DNA of 64,000 nucleotides from Pragia fontium DSM 5563 = ATCC 49100 (lineage in GTDB: Bacteria; Pseudomonadota; Gammaproteobacteria; Enterobacterales; Enterobacteriaceae), in contig NZ_FOLW01000006.1 in the NCBI RefSeq assembly GCF_900112475.1, positions 62,001-126,000 of the forward strand, written 5' to 3'. Position numbers and translations under genes: made by a program. This document shows, piece by piece, positions 27,748-37,156 of the stretch. Below the pieces are notes generated by a model that did no database searches, was not told the origin of the DNA, and was given only the letters and a program-made list of their open reading frames with translations. How positions within the stretch are numbered: the stretch's first letter is position 1; each line of letters starts with the position of its first letter.

Positions 27748-28989
27748 TTACACTTTACGGAACAGGACTGAACCGTTAGTTCCGCCAAAACCAAATGAGT
27801 TACATAATGTGTATTCCATTCCTTTAACCTGACGAGCTTCATGCGGAACGAAGTCCAAATCACAGCCTTCATCTGGGTTATCCAGATTGATGGTTGGTGG
27901 AATCGCCTGATCCCGTAGCGCAAGGATTGAAAAAATTGACTCTACTGCGCCGGCAGCACCAAGTAAATGGCCTGTCATTGATTTAGTAGAGCTCACCATC
28001 ACACGTTGAGCATCCTCTTTAAAGATACTCTTCACTGCCTGGGTTTCAGCTTTATCACCTGCGTGAGTTGAAGTCCCGTGGGCATTAACGTAGCTAACCT
28101 GTGAAGGATCCACATTGGCATCACGTAACGCATTTTCCATGGCCAGCGCAGCGCCAGCACCATCTTCCGGAGGAGATGTCATATGGTAAGCATCGCTGCT
28201 CATACCGAAACCAACGATTTCAGCATAAATTTTTGCGCCACGTTTTTTAGCGTGTTCGTATTCTTCCAACACCATGATGCCGGCACCATCTCCCAGAACA
28301 AAACCATCACGGTCTTTGTCCCACGGGCGACTTGCTGCCTGAGGATTATCATTACGGGTTGAAAGTGCACGTGCAGCACCGAAGCCACCAACGCCCAAAG
28401 GCGTACTGGCTTTCTCTGCCCCACCCGCTAACATGATATCAGCGTCATTGTGAGCAATAATTCTCGCAGCATGACCGATATTATGCACGCCTGAAGTACA
28501 GGCCGTTGCAATAGAAATGCTTGGCCCTCTTAATCCATAAATAATGGATAAGTGGCCCGCGATCATATTAACAATGGTTGAAGGTACAAAGAATGGGCTT
28601 ACTTTACGAGGGCCACCGGCCATTAAGGCGCTGTGGTTCTCTTCAATTAAACCCAAGCCACCGATTCCTGAACCGATAGCGGCACCAAAACGCGGTGCAT
28701 TTTCTGCTGTGACTTCAATACCGGAATCTTTCATTGCCTGTATACCAGCAGCAATACCGTATTGAATAAATGAGTCCATTTTTCTGGCATCTTTGCGAGA
28801 AATGTACTCTTCACAGTCAAAACCTTTAACTAAACCAGCAAAACGCGTTGCGTAGGCGCTAGTATCGAAATGGTCTATTAGGCTGATACCACTCTGCCCA
28901 GCAAGAAGAGCTTTCCACGTAGTCTCTACATTATTGCCGACAGGGGATAACATGCCCATTCCAGTCACTACAACTCGACGCTTAGACAC
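27748..28989 (-). CDS. fabF: Beta-ketoacyl-ACP synthase II
   Basis: Condensing enzyme of fatty-acid elongation, controlling temperature-dependent unsaturated chain extension. The 413 aa carry the catalytic Cys in [17 protein letters not shown] and the His pair in [16 protein letters not shown] and [25 protein letters not shown] is at the C-terminus. Length matches E. coli FabF. It follows acpP by about 80 bp, with a hairpin between. Confidence 0.97.
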   Translation of the reverse strand: MSKRRVVVTGMGMLSPVGNNVETTWKALLAGQSGISLIDHFDTSAYATRFAGLVKGFDCEEYISRKDARKMDSFIQYGIAAGIQAMKDSGIEVTAENAPRFGAAIGSGIGGLGLIEENHSALMAGGPRKVSPFFVPSTIVNMIAGHLSIIYGLRGPSISIATACTSGVHNIGHAARIIAHNDADIMLAGGAEKASTPLGVGGFGAARALSTRNDNPQAASRPWDKDRDGFVLGDGAGIMVLEEYEHAKKRGAKIYAEIVGFGMSSDAYHMTSPPEDGAGAALAMENALRDANVDPSQVSYVNAHGTSTHAGDKAETQAVKSIFKEDAQRVMVSSTKSMTGHLLGAAGAVESIFSILALRDQAIPPTINLDNPDEGCDLDFVPHEARQVKGMEYTLCNSFGFGGTNGSVLFRKV

Positions 28990-29031
28990 GTTGAATCCTC
29001 CAGAGGGGAATGATTTGTATATGGAAATGAG

Positions 29032-29059
29032 AAAACTTAGGCGGTCGAATGACCGCCTA
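29032..29059 (-). terminator. Hairpin terminator/attenuator after acpP
   Basis: Perfect 9-bp GC-rich stem (taggcggtc / gaccgccta) with a 4-nt loop; on the minus strand it is followed by agttttctc. It sits 11 bp after the acpP stop and probably limits readthrough into fabF, letting acpP mRNA exceed fabF mRNA. Confidence 0.75.
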
Positions 29060-29070
29060 GATATGTCTGA

Positions 29071-29304
29071 TTACGCGTGAGCAGTGATATAATCAATCGC
29101 TGCTTGAACTGTAGTAATCTTCTCTGCTTCTTCGTCTGGAATCTCAGTATCAAACTCTTCTTCCAGAGCCATAACCAGCTCAACAGTGTCAAGAGAATCA
29201 GCACCCAGGTCTTCTACGAAAGAAGCTGCGTTTTTGACTTCTTCTTCTTTAACACCCAGTTGTTCAATAATGATTTTCTTAACACGTTCTTCGATAGTGC
29301 TCAT
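29071..29304 (-). CDS. acpP: Acyl carrier protein
   Basis: Small acidic carrier of growing acyl chains on a 4'-phosphopantetheine arm. The 77 aa contain [19 protein letters not shown], in which Ser37 carries the prosthetic group. It is nearly identical to E. coli AcpP along its length. Located between fabG and fabF as in all enterics. Confidence 0.99.
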   Translation of the reverse strand: MSTIEERVKKIIIEQLGVKEEEVKNAASFVEDLGADSLDTVELVMALEEEFDTEIPDEEAEKITTVQAAIDYITAHA

Positions 29305-29456
29305 ACTCTTAAATTTCCTATCAAAACTCGCTAACGCGATGGTTTTCGTAGTTTATTCAATGTTGAAAAAGATGCAACCAAATATAGGCTGGTCGAACCA
29401 CAATTTTAAGTTATTTTGCTAAATTTAACGCAAATAGCTTAAAATTTCAGCGATTC

Positions 29457-30191
29457 TTAAAGCATATACATGCCACCATTCACATGTAAGGTTTCACCCG
29501 TAATATATCCAGCTTCATCAGAGGCTAAAAATGCAGCAGCGCTGGCTATCTCTTTTGCTTCGCCCAAGCGGTTAGCTGGGACTTGTGACAAAATGCCTGA
29601 CCGTTGTTCATCTGTCAATGCGCGCGTCATATCAGTTTCAATGAAACCTGGTGCAATCACATTAACAGTAATACCTCTTGAGGCAACTTCACGCGCCAAC
29701 GATTTACTAAAGCCAATAAGGCCAGCCTTAGCTGCGGCGTAGTTAGTCTGCCCTGCATTACCCATTGTACCAACAACTGAGCCAATAGTAATTATCCGAC
29801 CACAACGTTTTTTCATCATGGCACGCATAACTGCCTTAGATAACCTGAAAACGGATGTCAGATTGGTGTCAAGAATATCTTGCCACTCATCATCCTTCAT
29901 ACGCATAAGCAGATTATCACGGGTAATACCTGCATTATTGATCAAAATATCAATTTCGCCAAACTCTGCACGAATAGTCTCAAGCACAGCTTCAATAGAT
30001 GCGGAATCTGTCACATTTAGTGCCATTCCTTTGCCATGCGTACCCAAATATTCGCTAATCGCTTTCGCCCCATTCTCTGTTGTTGCCGTGCCAATAACAC
30101 GAGCCCCTTCAGAAACTAGTTTTTCCGCGATCGCTCGGCCTATTCCCCGGCTTGCGCCAGTGACCAGAGCAATTTTTCCTTCTAACTTCAT
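29457..30191 (-). CDS. fabG: 3-oxoacyl-ACP reductase
   Basis: NADPH-dependent reductase of fatty-acid elongation, short-chain dehydrogenase family. The 244 aa show the cofactor motif GASRGIGRAIAEKL, NNAGITRDNLLMRM, the catalytic Ser in IGSVVG and the YAAAKAGL Tyr/Lys pair. Full length. It begins about 33 bp after fabD. Confidence 0.98.
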   Translation of the reverse strand: MKLEGKIALVTGASRGIGRAIAEKLVSEGARVIGTATTENGAKAISEYLGTHGKGMALNVTDSASIEAVLETIRAEFGEIDILINNAGITRDNLLMRMKDDEWQDILDTNLTSVFRLSKAVMRAMMKKRCGRIITIGSVVGTMGNAGQTNYAAAKAGLIGFSKSLAREVASRGITVNVIAPGFIETDMTRALTDEQRSGILSQVPANRLGEAKEIASAAAFLASDEAGYITGETLHVNGGMYML

Positions 30192-30224
30192 GCATTTCCC
30201 CTTTAGGATAAATTCAGCTCTAAC

Positions 30225-31154
30225 TTACAGTTCAAGTGCACTTTGCAAGCTAGCAGGATCGTTTACCGCCGCAGCGGATAAAGAATCAACAATGCGTTTA
30301 GTTAATCCAGTTAACACTTTACCCGGCCCTATCTCTAACAAATAAGAGGCATTGGCCGCGGCAATATGTTCAACTGTTTCAGTCCAACGTACCGGACTGT
30401 ATAACTGACGAACGAGTGCGTTGCGAATCGCATCGCCATCGGTTTCAGCTTTGACATCAACGTTATTAATCACGCTAATCTGTGGTGTATTAAAGGTAAC
30501 CGATTTCAGCGCTTCCGCTAATTTTTCTGCCGCTGGCTTCATTAACGCACAGTGGGACGGTACGCTAACAGGCAACGGTAATGCACGCTTGGCGCCCGCC
30601 GCTTTACAGGCTGCTCCAGCACGCTCAACGGCCTCTTTATTGCCCGCAATAACAACTTGGCCTGGCGAATTAAAATTAACCGGAGAAACAACCTGCCCTT
30701 GAGCGGCTTCTTCACAGGCCTTAGCAATAGAATCATTGTCCAGACCAATAATGGCATACATTGCACCAGTACCTTCCGGAACCGCGTCCTGCATCAGCTT
30801 ACCGCGAAGCTCTACCAGACGAATAGCGTCTTTAAAATCCAGTACTCCAGCACAAACCAATGCCGAATACTCACCGAGACTATGTCCGGCTAACACTGCT
30901 GGTACCTTACCATCCTGCTGTTGCCATACGCGCCAAATAGCGACAGAGGCGGCTAATAAAGCCGGTTGAGTTTGCCACGTTTTATTTAATTCGGTATCCG
31001 GTCCTTGCTGAACCAGATTCCAAAGGTCATAACCCAACGCCTCAGAAGCTTCGGCGAACGTTTCTTGTACTACAGGAAATTCTGCAGCTAATCCGGATAA
31101 CATACCGACAGTTTGAGAACCCTGTCCCGGAAATACGATTGCAAATTGACTCAT
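30225..31154 (-). CDS. fabD: Malonyl-CoA:ACP transacylase
   Basis: Transfers malonyl groups from CoA to acyl carrier protein. The 309 aa begin MSQFAIVFPGQGSQTVGML. They contain the nucleophile motif AGHSLGEYSALV (Ser near residue 92) and VSVPSHCALM with the catalytic His. Standard length; in the fabH-fabD-fabG order. Confidence 0.98.
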   Translation of the reverse strand: MSQFAIVFPGQGSQTVGMLSGLAAEFPVVQETFAEASEALGYDLWNLVQQGPDTELNKTWQTQPALLAASVAIWRVWQQQDGKVPAVLAGHSLGEYSALVCAGVLDFKDAIRLVELRGKLMQDAVPEGTGAMYAIIGLDNDSIAKACEEAAQGQVVSPVNFNSPGQVVIAGNKEAVERAGAACKAAGAKRALPLPVSVPSHCALMKPAAEKLAEALKSVTFNTPQISVINNVDVKAETDGDAIRNALVRQLYSPVRWTETVEHIAAANASYLLEIGPGKVLTGLTKRIVDSLSAAAVNDPASLQSALEL

Positions 31155-31175
31155 AAATATTTTTTCCAGATGCGA

Positions 31176-32129
31176 TTAGAAGCGGATTAATGCCGAGCCC
31201 CAGGTGAATCCACCACCAAAAGCTTCAAGCAAAATAAGTTGGCCGCGCTGAATACGCCCGTCTCTGACGGCTTCATCCAAGGCTGAAGGAACAGAGGCAG
31301 CCGAGGTATTACCGTGGCGATCGAGCGTAATAACCACCTTATCCAGATCCATACCCAGCTTTTTAGCCGTGGCAGAAATAATACGTAAGTTAGCCTGATG
31401 AGGAACCAACCAATCGAGTTCTGATTTATCAATATTGTTAGCAGCCAATGTTTCATCAACAATATGAGCTAACTCGGTGACGGCAACCTTAAAAACATCA
31501 TTACCTTTCATCGTTAGATAGTCAGGTTTACTTGGATCCACCCGATCATGATTAGGTAACGTGAGGAGTTCACCATAACGGCCATCTGCATGGAGATGGG
31601 TTGAAATAATGCCTTGCTCTTCGGAAGCTCCAACCACCACAGCGCCAGCACCATCACCAAACAAAATAATGGTACCGCGATCTTGTGGATCGAGGGTACG
31701 ACTTAATGCATCAGAACCGATAATCAATGCTTTTTTTACAAAACCGGTTTTGACATATTGATCGGCTATGCTGAGGGCGTAAGCAAATCCGGCACAGGCC
31801 GCTGCAATATCAAAAGCGGCGGCATCTTTAATGCCTAAATATTTTTGGACTTCACAGGCAGCACTAGGAAACGCGTTACTTGATGACGTGGTTGCAACAA
31901 TAATCAACCCAATTTCATCTTTATCAATTCCAGCCATTTCAATGGCTCTGTCGGCCGCATGGCATCCCATTGAAGCCACAGTTTCATCCGCTGCTGCGAT
32001 ATGACGCTGGCGGATCCCGGTACGGGACACAATCCACTCATCAGTGGTTTCTACCATCTGCTCTAGATCGGCATTGGTACGCACTTGTACGGGCAGATAA
32101 CTACCCGTACCTAGAATTTTTGTATACAT
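31176..32129 (-). CDS. fabH: Beta-ketoacyl-ACP synthase III
   Basis: Initiates fatty-acid synthesis by condensing acetyl-CoA with malonyl-ACP. The 317 aa have the Cys-His-Asn triad in [23 protein letters not shown] and [13 protein letters not shown]. Length as in E. coli (317 aa). It follows plsX by 6 bp. Confidence 0.98.
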   Translation of the reverse strand: MYTKILGTGSYLPVQVRTNADLEQMVETTDEWIVSRTGIRQRHIAAADETVASMGCHAADRAIEMAGIDKDEIGLIIVATTSSSNAFPSAACEVQKYLGIKDAAAFDIAAACAGFAYALSIADQYVKTGFVKKALIIGSDALSRTLDPQDRGTIILFGDGAGAVVVGASEEQGIISTHLHADGRYGELLTLPNHDRVDPSKPDYLTMKGNDVFKVAVTELAHIVDETLAANNIDKSELDWLVPHQANLRIISATAKKLGMDLDKVVITLDRHGNTSAASVPSALDEAVRDGRIQRGQLILLEAFGGGFTWGSALIRF

Positions 32130-32135
32130 GGACGA

Positions 32136-33164
32136 TCATTCACTCTTAGGTAATACGGCCTGAAGACGAGCAGCTATTTGTGTAGGAACTTCGCGTTCCA
32201 CAGCCTGCACGGCCTGCTCAATGGCTACGGTGAAAGCCTGTTGGTTTGCTGCCCCATGACTTTTAATCACGGAACTACGTAATCCTAACAGACAGGCTCC
32301 ATTATATCGATCGGGATTTAAATGCCCGAAACGTTTTGACAGACTCTTTTTCAGCCAGTAGCTGATGATCTTCATCCACCACAAACGCTTTTTCTTCCCT
32401 GATGATAATAATGAAAGAAATACTCTTACAACACCTTCCAGTGTTTTTAACGTAACATTACCGACAAAACCGTCGCATACTAACACATCCGTTTCGCCAG
32501 TAAGAAGATCATTACCTTCAAGATAACCAATATAGTTTATCTGTTGCACATTGCGGAGTATAGCCGCCGCAGCTTGAATATTATCGAGGCCTTTACTCTC
32601 TTCTTCTCCAATATTCAGCAGCGCAACACGGGGATTAGGGATCTGCAGAATCTCTTCTGCCATCACTGCCCCCATAACGGCAAACTGAACCAACATATCA
32701 CTGTCGCATTCAACATTGGCGCCCAAATCCAGTAACAGGGTTTCCCCCCCTTTCTGATTGGGTAATGCTGACACCAAGGCCGGACGTTCAATCCCCTCCA
32801 GCGGTTTCAGCATCAGTTTCGCCAAGCCCATCAATACACCGGTATTACCAGCGCTAACACAGGCCTGAGCCTCACCACTCTTCACTAAATCAAGAGCAAT
32901 ACGCATAGATGTACCGCGACTATTTCTGATTGCTTGTGATGGCTTGGCATCATTGGCGACCATAAATTCCGCAGGAACAATGTTAATACGTTCGAGGATG
33001 TCAGGTGAATTTGAATTGAGAAGAGGCTGAATCGCGGCTGGGTTGCCGACCAACTGAATATTAAGCGCAGGATTAGAAGCCAATGCCTGCAAAGCTGCAG
33101 GCACTGTGACGCAGGGACCGAAGTCCCCGCCCATAGCATCTAACGCAATGGTTAGACGAGCCAA
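32136..33164 (-). CDS. plsX: Phosphate acyltransferase PlsX
   Basis: Makes acyl-phosphate from acyl-ACP, linking fatty-acid and phospholipid synthesis. The 342 aa contain [39 protein letters not shown] and [17 protein letters not shown]. The start is a TTG at 33164 giving [14 protein letters not shown]; no ATG fits the family N-terminus. It begins 14 bp after rpmF, with which it is probably co-transcribed. Somewhat shorter than the E. coli protein at the C-terminus. Confidence 0.95.
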   Translation of the reverse strand: MARLTIALDAMGGDFGPCVTVPAALQALASNPALNIQLVGNPAAIQPLLNSNSPDILERINIVPAEFMVANDAKPSQAIRNSRGTSMRIALDLVKSGEAQACVSAGNTGVLMGLAKLMLKPLEGIERPALVSALPNQKGGETLLLDLGANVECDSDMLVQFAVMGAVMAEEILQIPNPRVALLNIGEEESKGLDNIQAAAAILRNVQQINYIGYLEGNDLLTGETDVLVCDGFVGNVTLKTLEGVVRVFLSLLSSGKKKRLWWMKIISYWLKKSLSKRFGHLNPDRYNGACLLGLRSSVIKSHGAANQQAFTVAIEQAVQAVEREVPTQIAARLQAVLPKSE

Positions 33165-33178
33165 GGTATCACCGCTAA

Positions 33179-33349
33179 TTACTTAGCGATTACCTTGCGG
33201 CCACGGTAGTAACCGTCAGCGGTGATGTGGTGACGCAGGTGAGTTTCACCTGAGACTTTATCCACGGATACTGCAGCGGTAGTCAATGCATCATGTGAAC
33301 GACGCATGCCACGTCTTGAACGGGTACTTTTGTTCTGTTGTACGGCCAT
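33179..33349 (-). CDS. rpmF: 50S ribosomal protein L32
   Basis: Translating the minus strand from the ATG at 33349 gives 56 aa beginning [20 protein letters not shown] and ending [12 protein letters not shown], clearly L32. It is one residue shorter than E. coli L32. It lies between yceD (16 bp) and plsX (14 bp), the conserved yceD-rpmF-plsX order that links ribosome and lipid synthesis genes. Confidence 0.98.
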   Translation of the reverse strand: MAVQQNKSTRSRRGMRRSHDALTTAAVSVDKVSGETHLRHHITADGYYRGRKVIAK

Positions 33350-33365
33350 CGACCTTACTCCTCGG

Positions 33366-33887
33366 TTACTTTTGCTTTAAACTGGCTAATACGGCAAATG
33401 GATTTGGCTTTTCCGCCTCAGGCGGTAACTCACCAAAAATCATGTCCGCTTCGGACACTTCACAGTGTTCATATTCATGAACCGGCGCTATAGGCAATGA
33501 AAGAATAAGTTCATCTTCAATCAGAGCCAACAGATTGATTTCGCCAAACTCATCGACTTCAATCGGCTCATAGCCTGCCGGTAATGCTTCTGCCTGCTCA
33601 TCATTTTTGATCGGGCTGAAACAATACGTTGCGTGAATAGTGTAAGGAAAGTTGTTATTACAACGCTGACACATCAAGGTTACTGGAACCTTAGCCTGCC
33701 CTGTAATCACCACCAACCGCTGATTATCAATTTTAAATGATAATTCAGCGTCAATATCACTATCCACACTCACCACTGACTCGGCTAAACGCAGGGCCTG
33801 AGCGCCTGAATAGATACCTGAGTAATCCAGACTTTTCTGAGCCGTACGAAGCGGATCAATGGTTAAGGGTAATTTTACCTTTTGCAT
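33366..33887 (-). CDS. yceD: YceD (DUF177) protein, 23S rRNA accumulation factor
   Basis: 173-aa protein of the DUF177 family, required in plants and bacteria for normal 23S rRNA accumulation. It shows the family [11 protein letters not shown] metal-type Cys pair and the acidic region [23 protein letters not shown], ending [14 protein letters not shown]. It is the first gene of the yceD-rpmF-plsX-fab cluster; the operon promoter should lie in 33888-34131. Confidence 0.94.
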   Translation of the reverse strand: MQKVKLPLTIDPLRTAQKSLDYSGIYSGAQALRLAESVVSVDSDIDAELSFKIDNQRLVVITGQAKVPVTLMCQRCNNNFPYTIHATYCFSPIKNDEQAEALPAGYEPIEVDEFGEINLLALIEDELILSLPIAPVHEYEHCEVSEADMIFGELPPEAEKPNPFAVLASLKQK

Positions 33888-34131
33888 AGGGCGCGCATAT
33901 TAACGTTGTCATCGCTGATAGTCAAAGGAAAAGCGCGTAATTTACGTGCTTTTGACGATCTCAGCCTTTAAGAATGCCCATAGTTTAAAATAGGCTTTGC
34001 TATTTCGCTACGTTTTTCATAAAAATTCAATCAAATAATAGCCAATGCATGTAAAACCAGATTCGCTTATGTTAGCTTCAGTGATTAACCGTACTACGAT
34101 TTATTAATAATATTAAGAAAGGAATCAGATT

Positions 34132-34902
34132 ATGGGATTTGATGTTAGCTACCACCCTATTAGTGAACAAGAAATTAATGAATGGTACTTCGATCAGATA
34201 GAGGAAATAAAACAGGGTCAAGATTGCCCATCAACCGCTAAAACGTTGGCTGAAGCGCATAACATTGAAGATTTTTATATTAATAAATACCTTGATACAC
34301 TCAATGTCGGCGCAAAAACCGACCCAACAGATCCTTTTAACAGAACGCACGGCCTGTATGTTGCCGTTGTTCAAGGTTTTTTCAGGACTTACTTCTATAC
34401 CCGAGGTTCCGCCTTCTCTTTCCTGATAGAAGACCACCCAGAGTTTATTAAATACACTAAGCCATGGCAAAAAGTCGTTCCATTTGAAATCACCAATCCC
34501 CTCTCTAACAATATTACTGAAAACTATTGTTCTGGGGTCTTTATTCCCTATGAACAGGTCATCGAACTCTTAAATGATTACAACGACCCGACCAACAAAC
34601 AGATACTCGACAACTTTTTTTCCGAGCAAAGAATTCAGGTTTTTCTAAAAGCGCTCAACTACTGTCAGCAGCATAAACTAGGGTTACTAGAGGCAACGGA
34701 AGTTATTACGCCGAACCCGACAGATTTAAATGAGAGCTCATGTTATTCAAATTTACTTAACTGTGATCCTGATGGCTTGGTGTTGTATGCCGAAGCAGCC
34801 ATGGAGCAAATTAATCAGTATATTAGTCAGTTTGAAGCGGCAGAAGCGGCTGCGACTGAACCAAAGAAAAAGGGATTTTTTTCCCGGTTCTTTGGTAAAT
34901 AA
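34132..34902 (+). CDS. Uncharacterised 256-aa protein
   Basis: Not recognised. The protein is soluble (no signal peptide or membrane helix), begins MGFDVSYHPISEQEINEWYFD, and is rich in acidic and aromatic residues. It ends in an acidic-Ala stretch followed by a basic amphipathic tail, KKKGFFSRFFGK, that could contact a membrane or partner. Four Cys are scattered. Codon use looks like the neighbours. A good Shine-Dalgarno (aaagga) precedes the ATG. It sits between divergent yceD and the yceF gene, which are neighbours in E. coli, so it is an insertion in an otherwise conserved block. No function is proposed. Confidence 0.8.
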   Translation: MGFDVSYHPISEQEINEWYFDQIEEIKQGQDCPSTAKTLAEAHNIEDFYINKYLDTLNVGAKTDPTDPFNRTHGLYVAVVQGFFRTYFYTRGSAFSFLIEDHPEFIKYTKPWQKVVPFEITNPLSNNITENYCSGVFIPYEQVIELLNDYNDPTNKQILDNFFSEQRIQVFLKALNYCQQHKLGLLEATEVITPNPTDLNESSCYSNLLNCDPDGLVLYAEAAMEQINQYISQFEAAEAAATEPKKKGFFSRFFGK

Positions 34903-34934
34903 TCGGTTAAGTTATCAATATTCAGGAGCCCTAT

Positions 34935-35522
34935 ATGCCAGCCTTAATCCTTGCCTCTACCTCACCTTATCGTCAGGCTTTATTAGAAAAGCTGGGATTA
35001 CCGTTTAGTTGTATGGCGCCTGAAATTGATGAAACCCCACTTCAACAAGAATCAGCACAGGAACTGGTCATGCGACTGGCTAGCGAGAAAGCCAAAGCCG
35101 TTGCAGCGAAAAACCCACAAAGTCTGGTGATTGGTTCCGATCAAGTGTGTGTGCTTAACCATAAAATTACCGGAAAACCGCTTAACCGAGAAAATGCCAT
35201 AGCCCAACTAACGGAAGCCAGCGGCCACTGTATTACCTTCTATACTGGCCTGTGCTTATATAATGGTAATAACGGACAAATAGATACGATTTGCGAACTG
35301 TTCAAGGTTCATTTTCGCCAGCTGACATCCGTTGAAATAGCCGCTTATGTCGATAAAGAACAGCCTTGGTACTGTGCAGGAAGCTTTAAGTCGGAAGGTC
35401 TGGGTATCACACTCTTCGAGCGTTTAGAGGGCCGCGATCCCAATACTTTAATAGGATTACCGTTAATTGCCTTAAATCAGATGTTGATCCAGCATGGAAT
35501 CAATCCATTAACGGTAGGATAA
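34935..35522 (+). CDS. yceF: Maf-family nucleotide pyrophosphatase YceF
   Basis: Nucleoside-triphosphate pyrophosphatase of the Maf family; E. coli YceF acts on 7-methyl-GTP. The 195 aa begin [21 protein letters not shown], with the Maf P-loop SSPxR-type segment, followed by [18 protein letters not shown] and [30 protein letters not shown]. Placement next to rluC is as in E. coli. Confidence 0.93.
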   Translation: MPALILASTSPYRQALLEKLGLPFSCMAPEIDETPLQQESAQELVMRLASEKAKAVAAKNPQSLVIGSDQVCVLNHKITGKPLNRENAIAQLTEASGHCITFYTGLCLYNGNNGQIDTICELFKVHFRQLTSVEIAAYVDKEQPWYCAGSFKSEGLGITLFERLEGRDPNTLIGLPLIALNQMLIQHGINPLTVG

Positions 35523-35541
35523 AACGTACAGCAGTAAAAAG

Positions 35542-35579
35542 CCCTTAATCCCCGAGAGTGATTTCAAGGAAATTAAGGG
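35542..35579. terminator. Possible terminator between yceF and rluC
   Basis: Inverted repeat cccttaat / attaaggg with a 22-nt loop, between two convergent genes. The stem is short and no strong T-run follows, so this is a weak candidate. Confidence 0.4.
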
Positions 35580-35595
35580 TGGTTAAGTTTTTCAA

Positions 35596-36552
35596 TTATT
35601 GCTTTTTAGCACGTAAAACCGTCAGACAACGGTTCAATACTTTATCTAGCGGCGCTTCCACTCGCTGAGTTTCACCCGTAGCAGGATGTTCAAATCGCAG
35701 TGATGAGGCATGCAAAAATAGCCGGTTCAGCCCAGTATCCGCTAGCTGACCGTCAAACTCCCTATCTCCATAGCGATCATCGAAGGCAATGGGATGCCCG
35801 GCATGCAGCGTATGAACCCGAATTTGATGGGTGCGCCCAGTAACAGGGCTGGCTTTGACCAGCGAGGCATGTTCAAAACGCTCTTCTACTTTAAAACGGG
35901 TTTCAGAAGGTTTACCTTCCACATTAACTCTGACGATACGTTCACCGCTCTGTAAAACGTTTTTCAACAGCGGCGCCTGAACGACCTTACAATGGGACTG
36001 CCACTGACCACGAACCAGTGCCAGATAATCTTTCTGCATGGTTTTTAAACGTAGCTGTTCATGTAACGATCTCAGCGCAGAACGTTTTTTCGCGACCAGT
36101 AAAACCCCAGAGGTTTCCCGATCCAAGCGATGAACCAGCTCCAGAAATTTGGCATCTGGTCTTAATGCTCGTAATCCTTCAATCACACCAAAGCTTAAAC
36201 CGCTGCCGCCGTGCACCGCAGTACCGGATGGTTTATTCAGCACCAAAATATGATCGTCTTCATACAGGATGCAGCTTTCCAGTACAGCGACTTTATCTAA
36301 TTTGGCTGAAACAGGCGATTCTTCACGTTCAGCAACTCTAACTGGCGGAATGCGAATAATATCGCCATCTTCCAGTTTATATTCAGGCTTGATACGTTTT
36401 TTATTGACGCGCACTTCACCTTTACGCAGAACCCGGTAAATCATACTTTTTGGCACACCTTTTAGCATGCTTCTCAAAAAGTTATCAATACGCTGTCCGG
36501 CGGTATCGGCAGTGATGGTCACTATTTGTACGGTTGGATGACTTGTTTTCAT
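35596..36552 (-). CDS. rluC: 23S rRNA pseudouridine synthase RluC
   Basis: Makes pseudouridine at positions 955, 2504 and 2580 of 23S rRNA in E. coli. About 318 aa. The N-terminal S4 domain has QRIDNFLRSMLKGVPKSMIYRVLRKGEVRVN. The catalytic core has LELVHRLDRETSGVLLVAKK, whose Asp is catalytic, and TGRTHQIRVH. The ATG at 36552 (MKTSHPTV) resembles E. coli MKTETPSV; an ATG at 36561 would add MTA. Divergent from rne. Confidence 0.95.
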   Translation of the reverse strand: MKTSHPTVQIVTITADTAGQRIDNFLRSMLKGVPKSMIYRVLRKGEVRVNKKRIKPEYKLEDGDIIRIPPVRVAEREESPVSAKLDKVAVLESCILYEDDHILVLNKPSGTAVHGGSGLSFGVIEGLRALRPDAKFLELVHRLDRETSGVLLVAKKRSALRSLHEQLRLKTMQKDYLALVRGQWQSHCKVVQAPLLKNVLQSGERIVRVNVEGKPSETRFKVEERFEHASLVKASPVTGRTHQIRVHTLHAGHPIAFDDRYGDREFDGQLADTGLNRLFLHASSLRFEHPATGETQRVEAPLDKVLNRCLTVLRAKKQ

Positions 36553-37156
36553 GGCGGTCATTCTAGCACGATCAATTTTTGCTAAATATGTCCTTATTAA
36601 ATTGTTTTAATGACTACACTTATAAATAACACTATTTGAGCAATAAAATAAGTGAGATACGTGTAGCAAATTTTCGCCACAGTTCCAGTATATGGGCTTG
36701 TGTGCGACATGATTTTAACACGCTTTTTACATTATTATGCAGAAGAGTAAAAGTCACCTTGCCATAATGCTGTTGGCAGTTGATAATGTGGCTGATTTTC
36801 TGCCTTGCATCCCCCCTAACGTGAGGTAACAGGCAAAAAATAAGATTTGCAGATCGCTCAGATAGTGCAGCAATGGCGTAAGACACAATGAGTATCAGGC
36901 AATTAGCGAGCTACGGGTAGTGGCTTGGATGGTAAAAGGGTCCGATTTCTACAGCTAAATTTAGAAACGGTTTTCCTGGATAAAAAGCGCTGCTTTCACA
37001 AAGAAATGCAGGCTTACCGAGATATGCGCCCCTGTGCAGGCGACAACCGTGAGGTTGACGATTTTGCGATAAGACTCGGGGCCGTCGGTTAACTCTGTCC
37101 ATTAGTTCCCCTATGCGTAGACTCAATTGACAATATAAAAGAATGAGTATTTTTTG
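36553..37156 (+). promoter_or_regulatory. rluC-rne intergenic region and rne 5' leader
   Basis: About 600 bp with no credible gene on either strand. In E. coli the rne mRNA has a 361-nt 5' UTR whose hairpins allow RNase E to degrade its own message, and this region probably holds an equivalent leader. A short hairpin caacc-gtga-ggttg is visible at 37044-37057, about 100 nt before the rne start. Promoters for rne and for divergent rluC must also be here; no consensus pair stands out. Confidence 0.6.

Noticed and set aside
36632-37126. Minus-strand frames of 84 and 71 aa in the rluC-rne gap
   Set aside because: They lack Shine-Dalgarno sequences and family features and lie in the expected rne leader.
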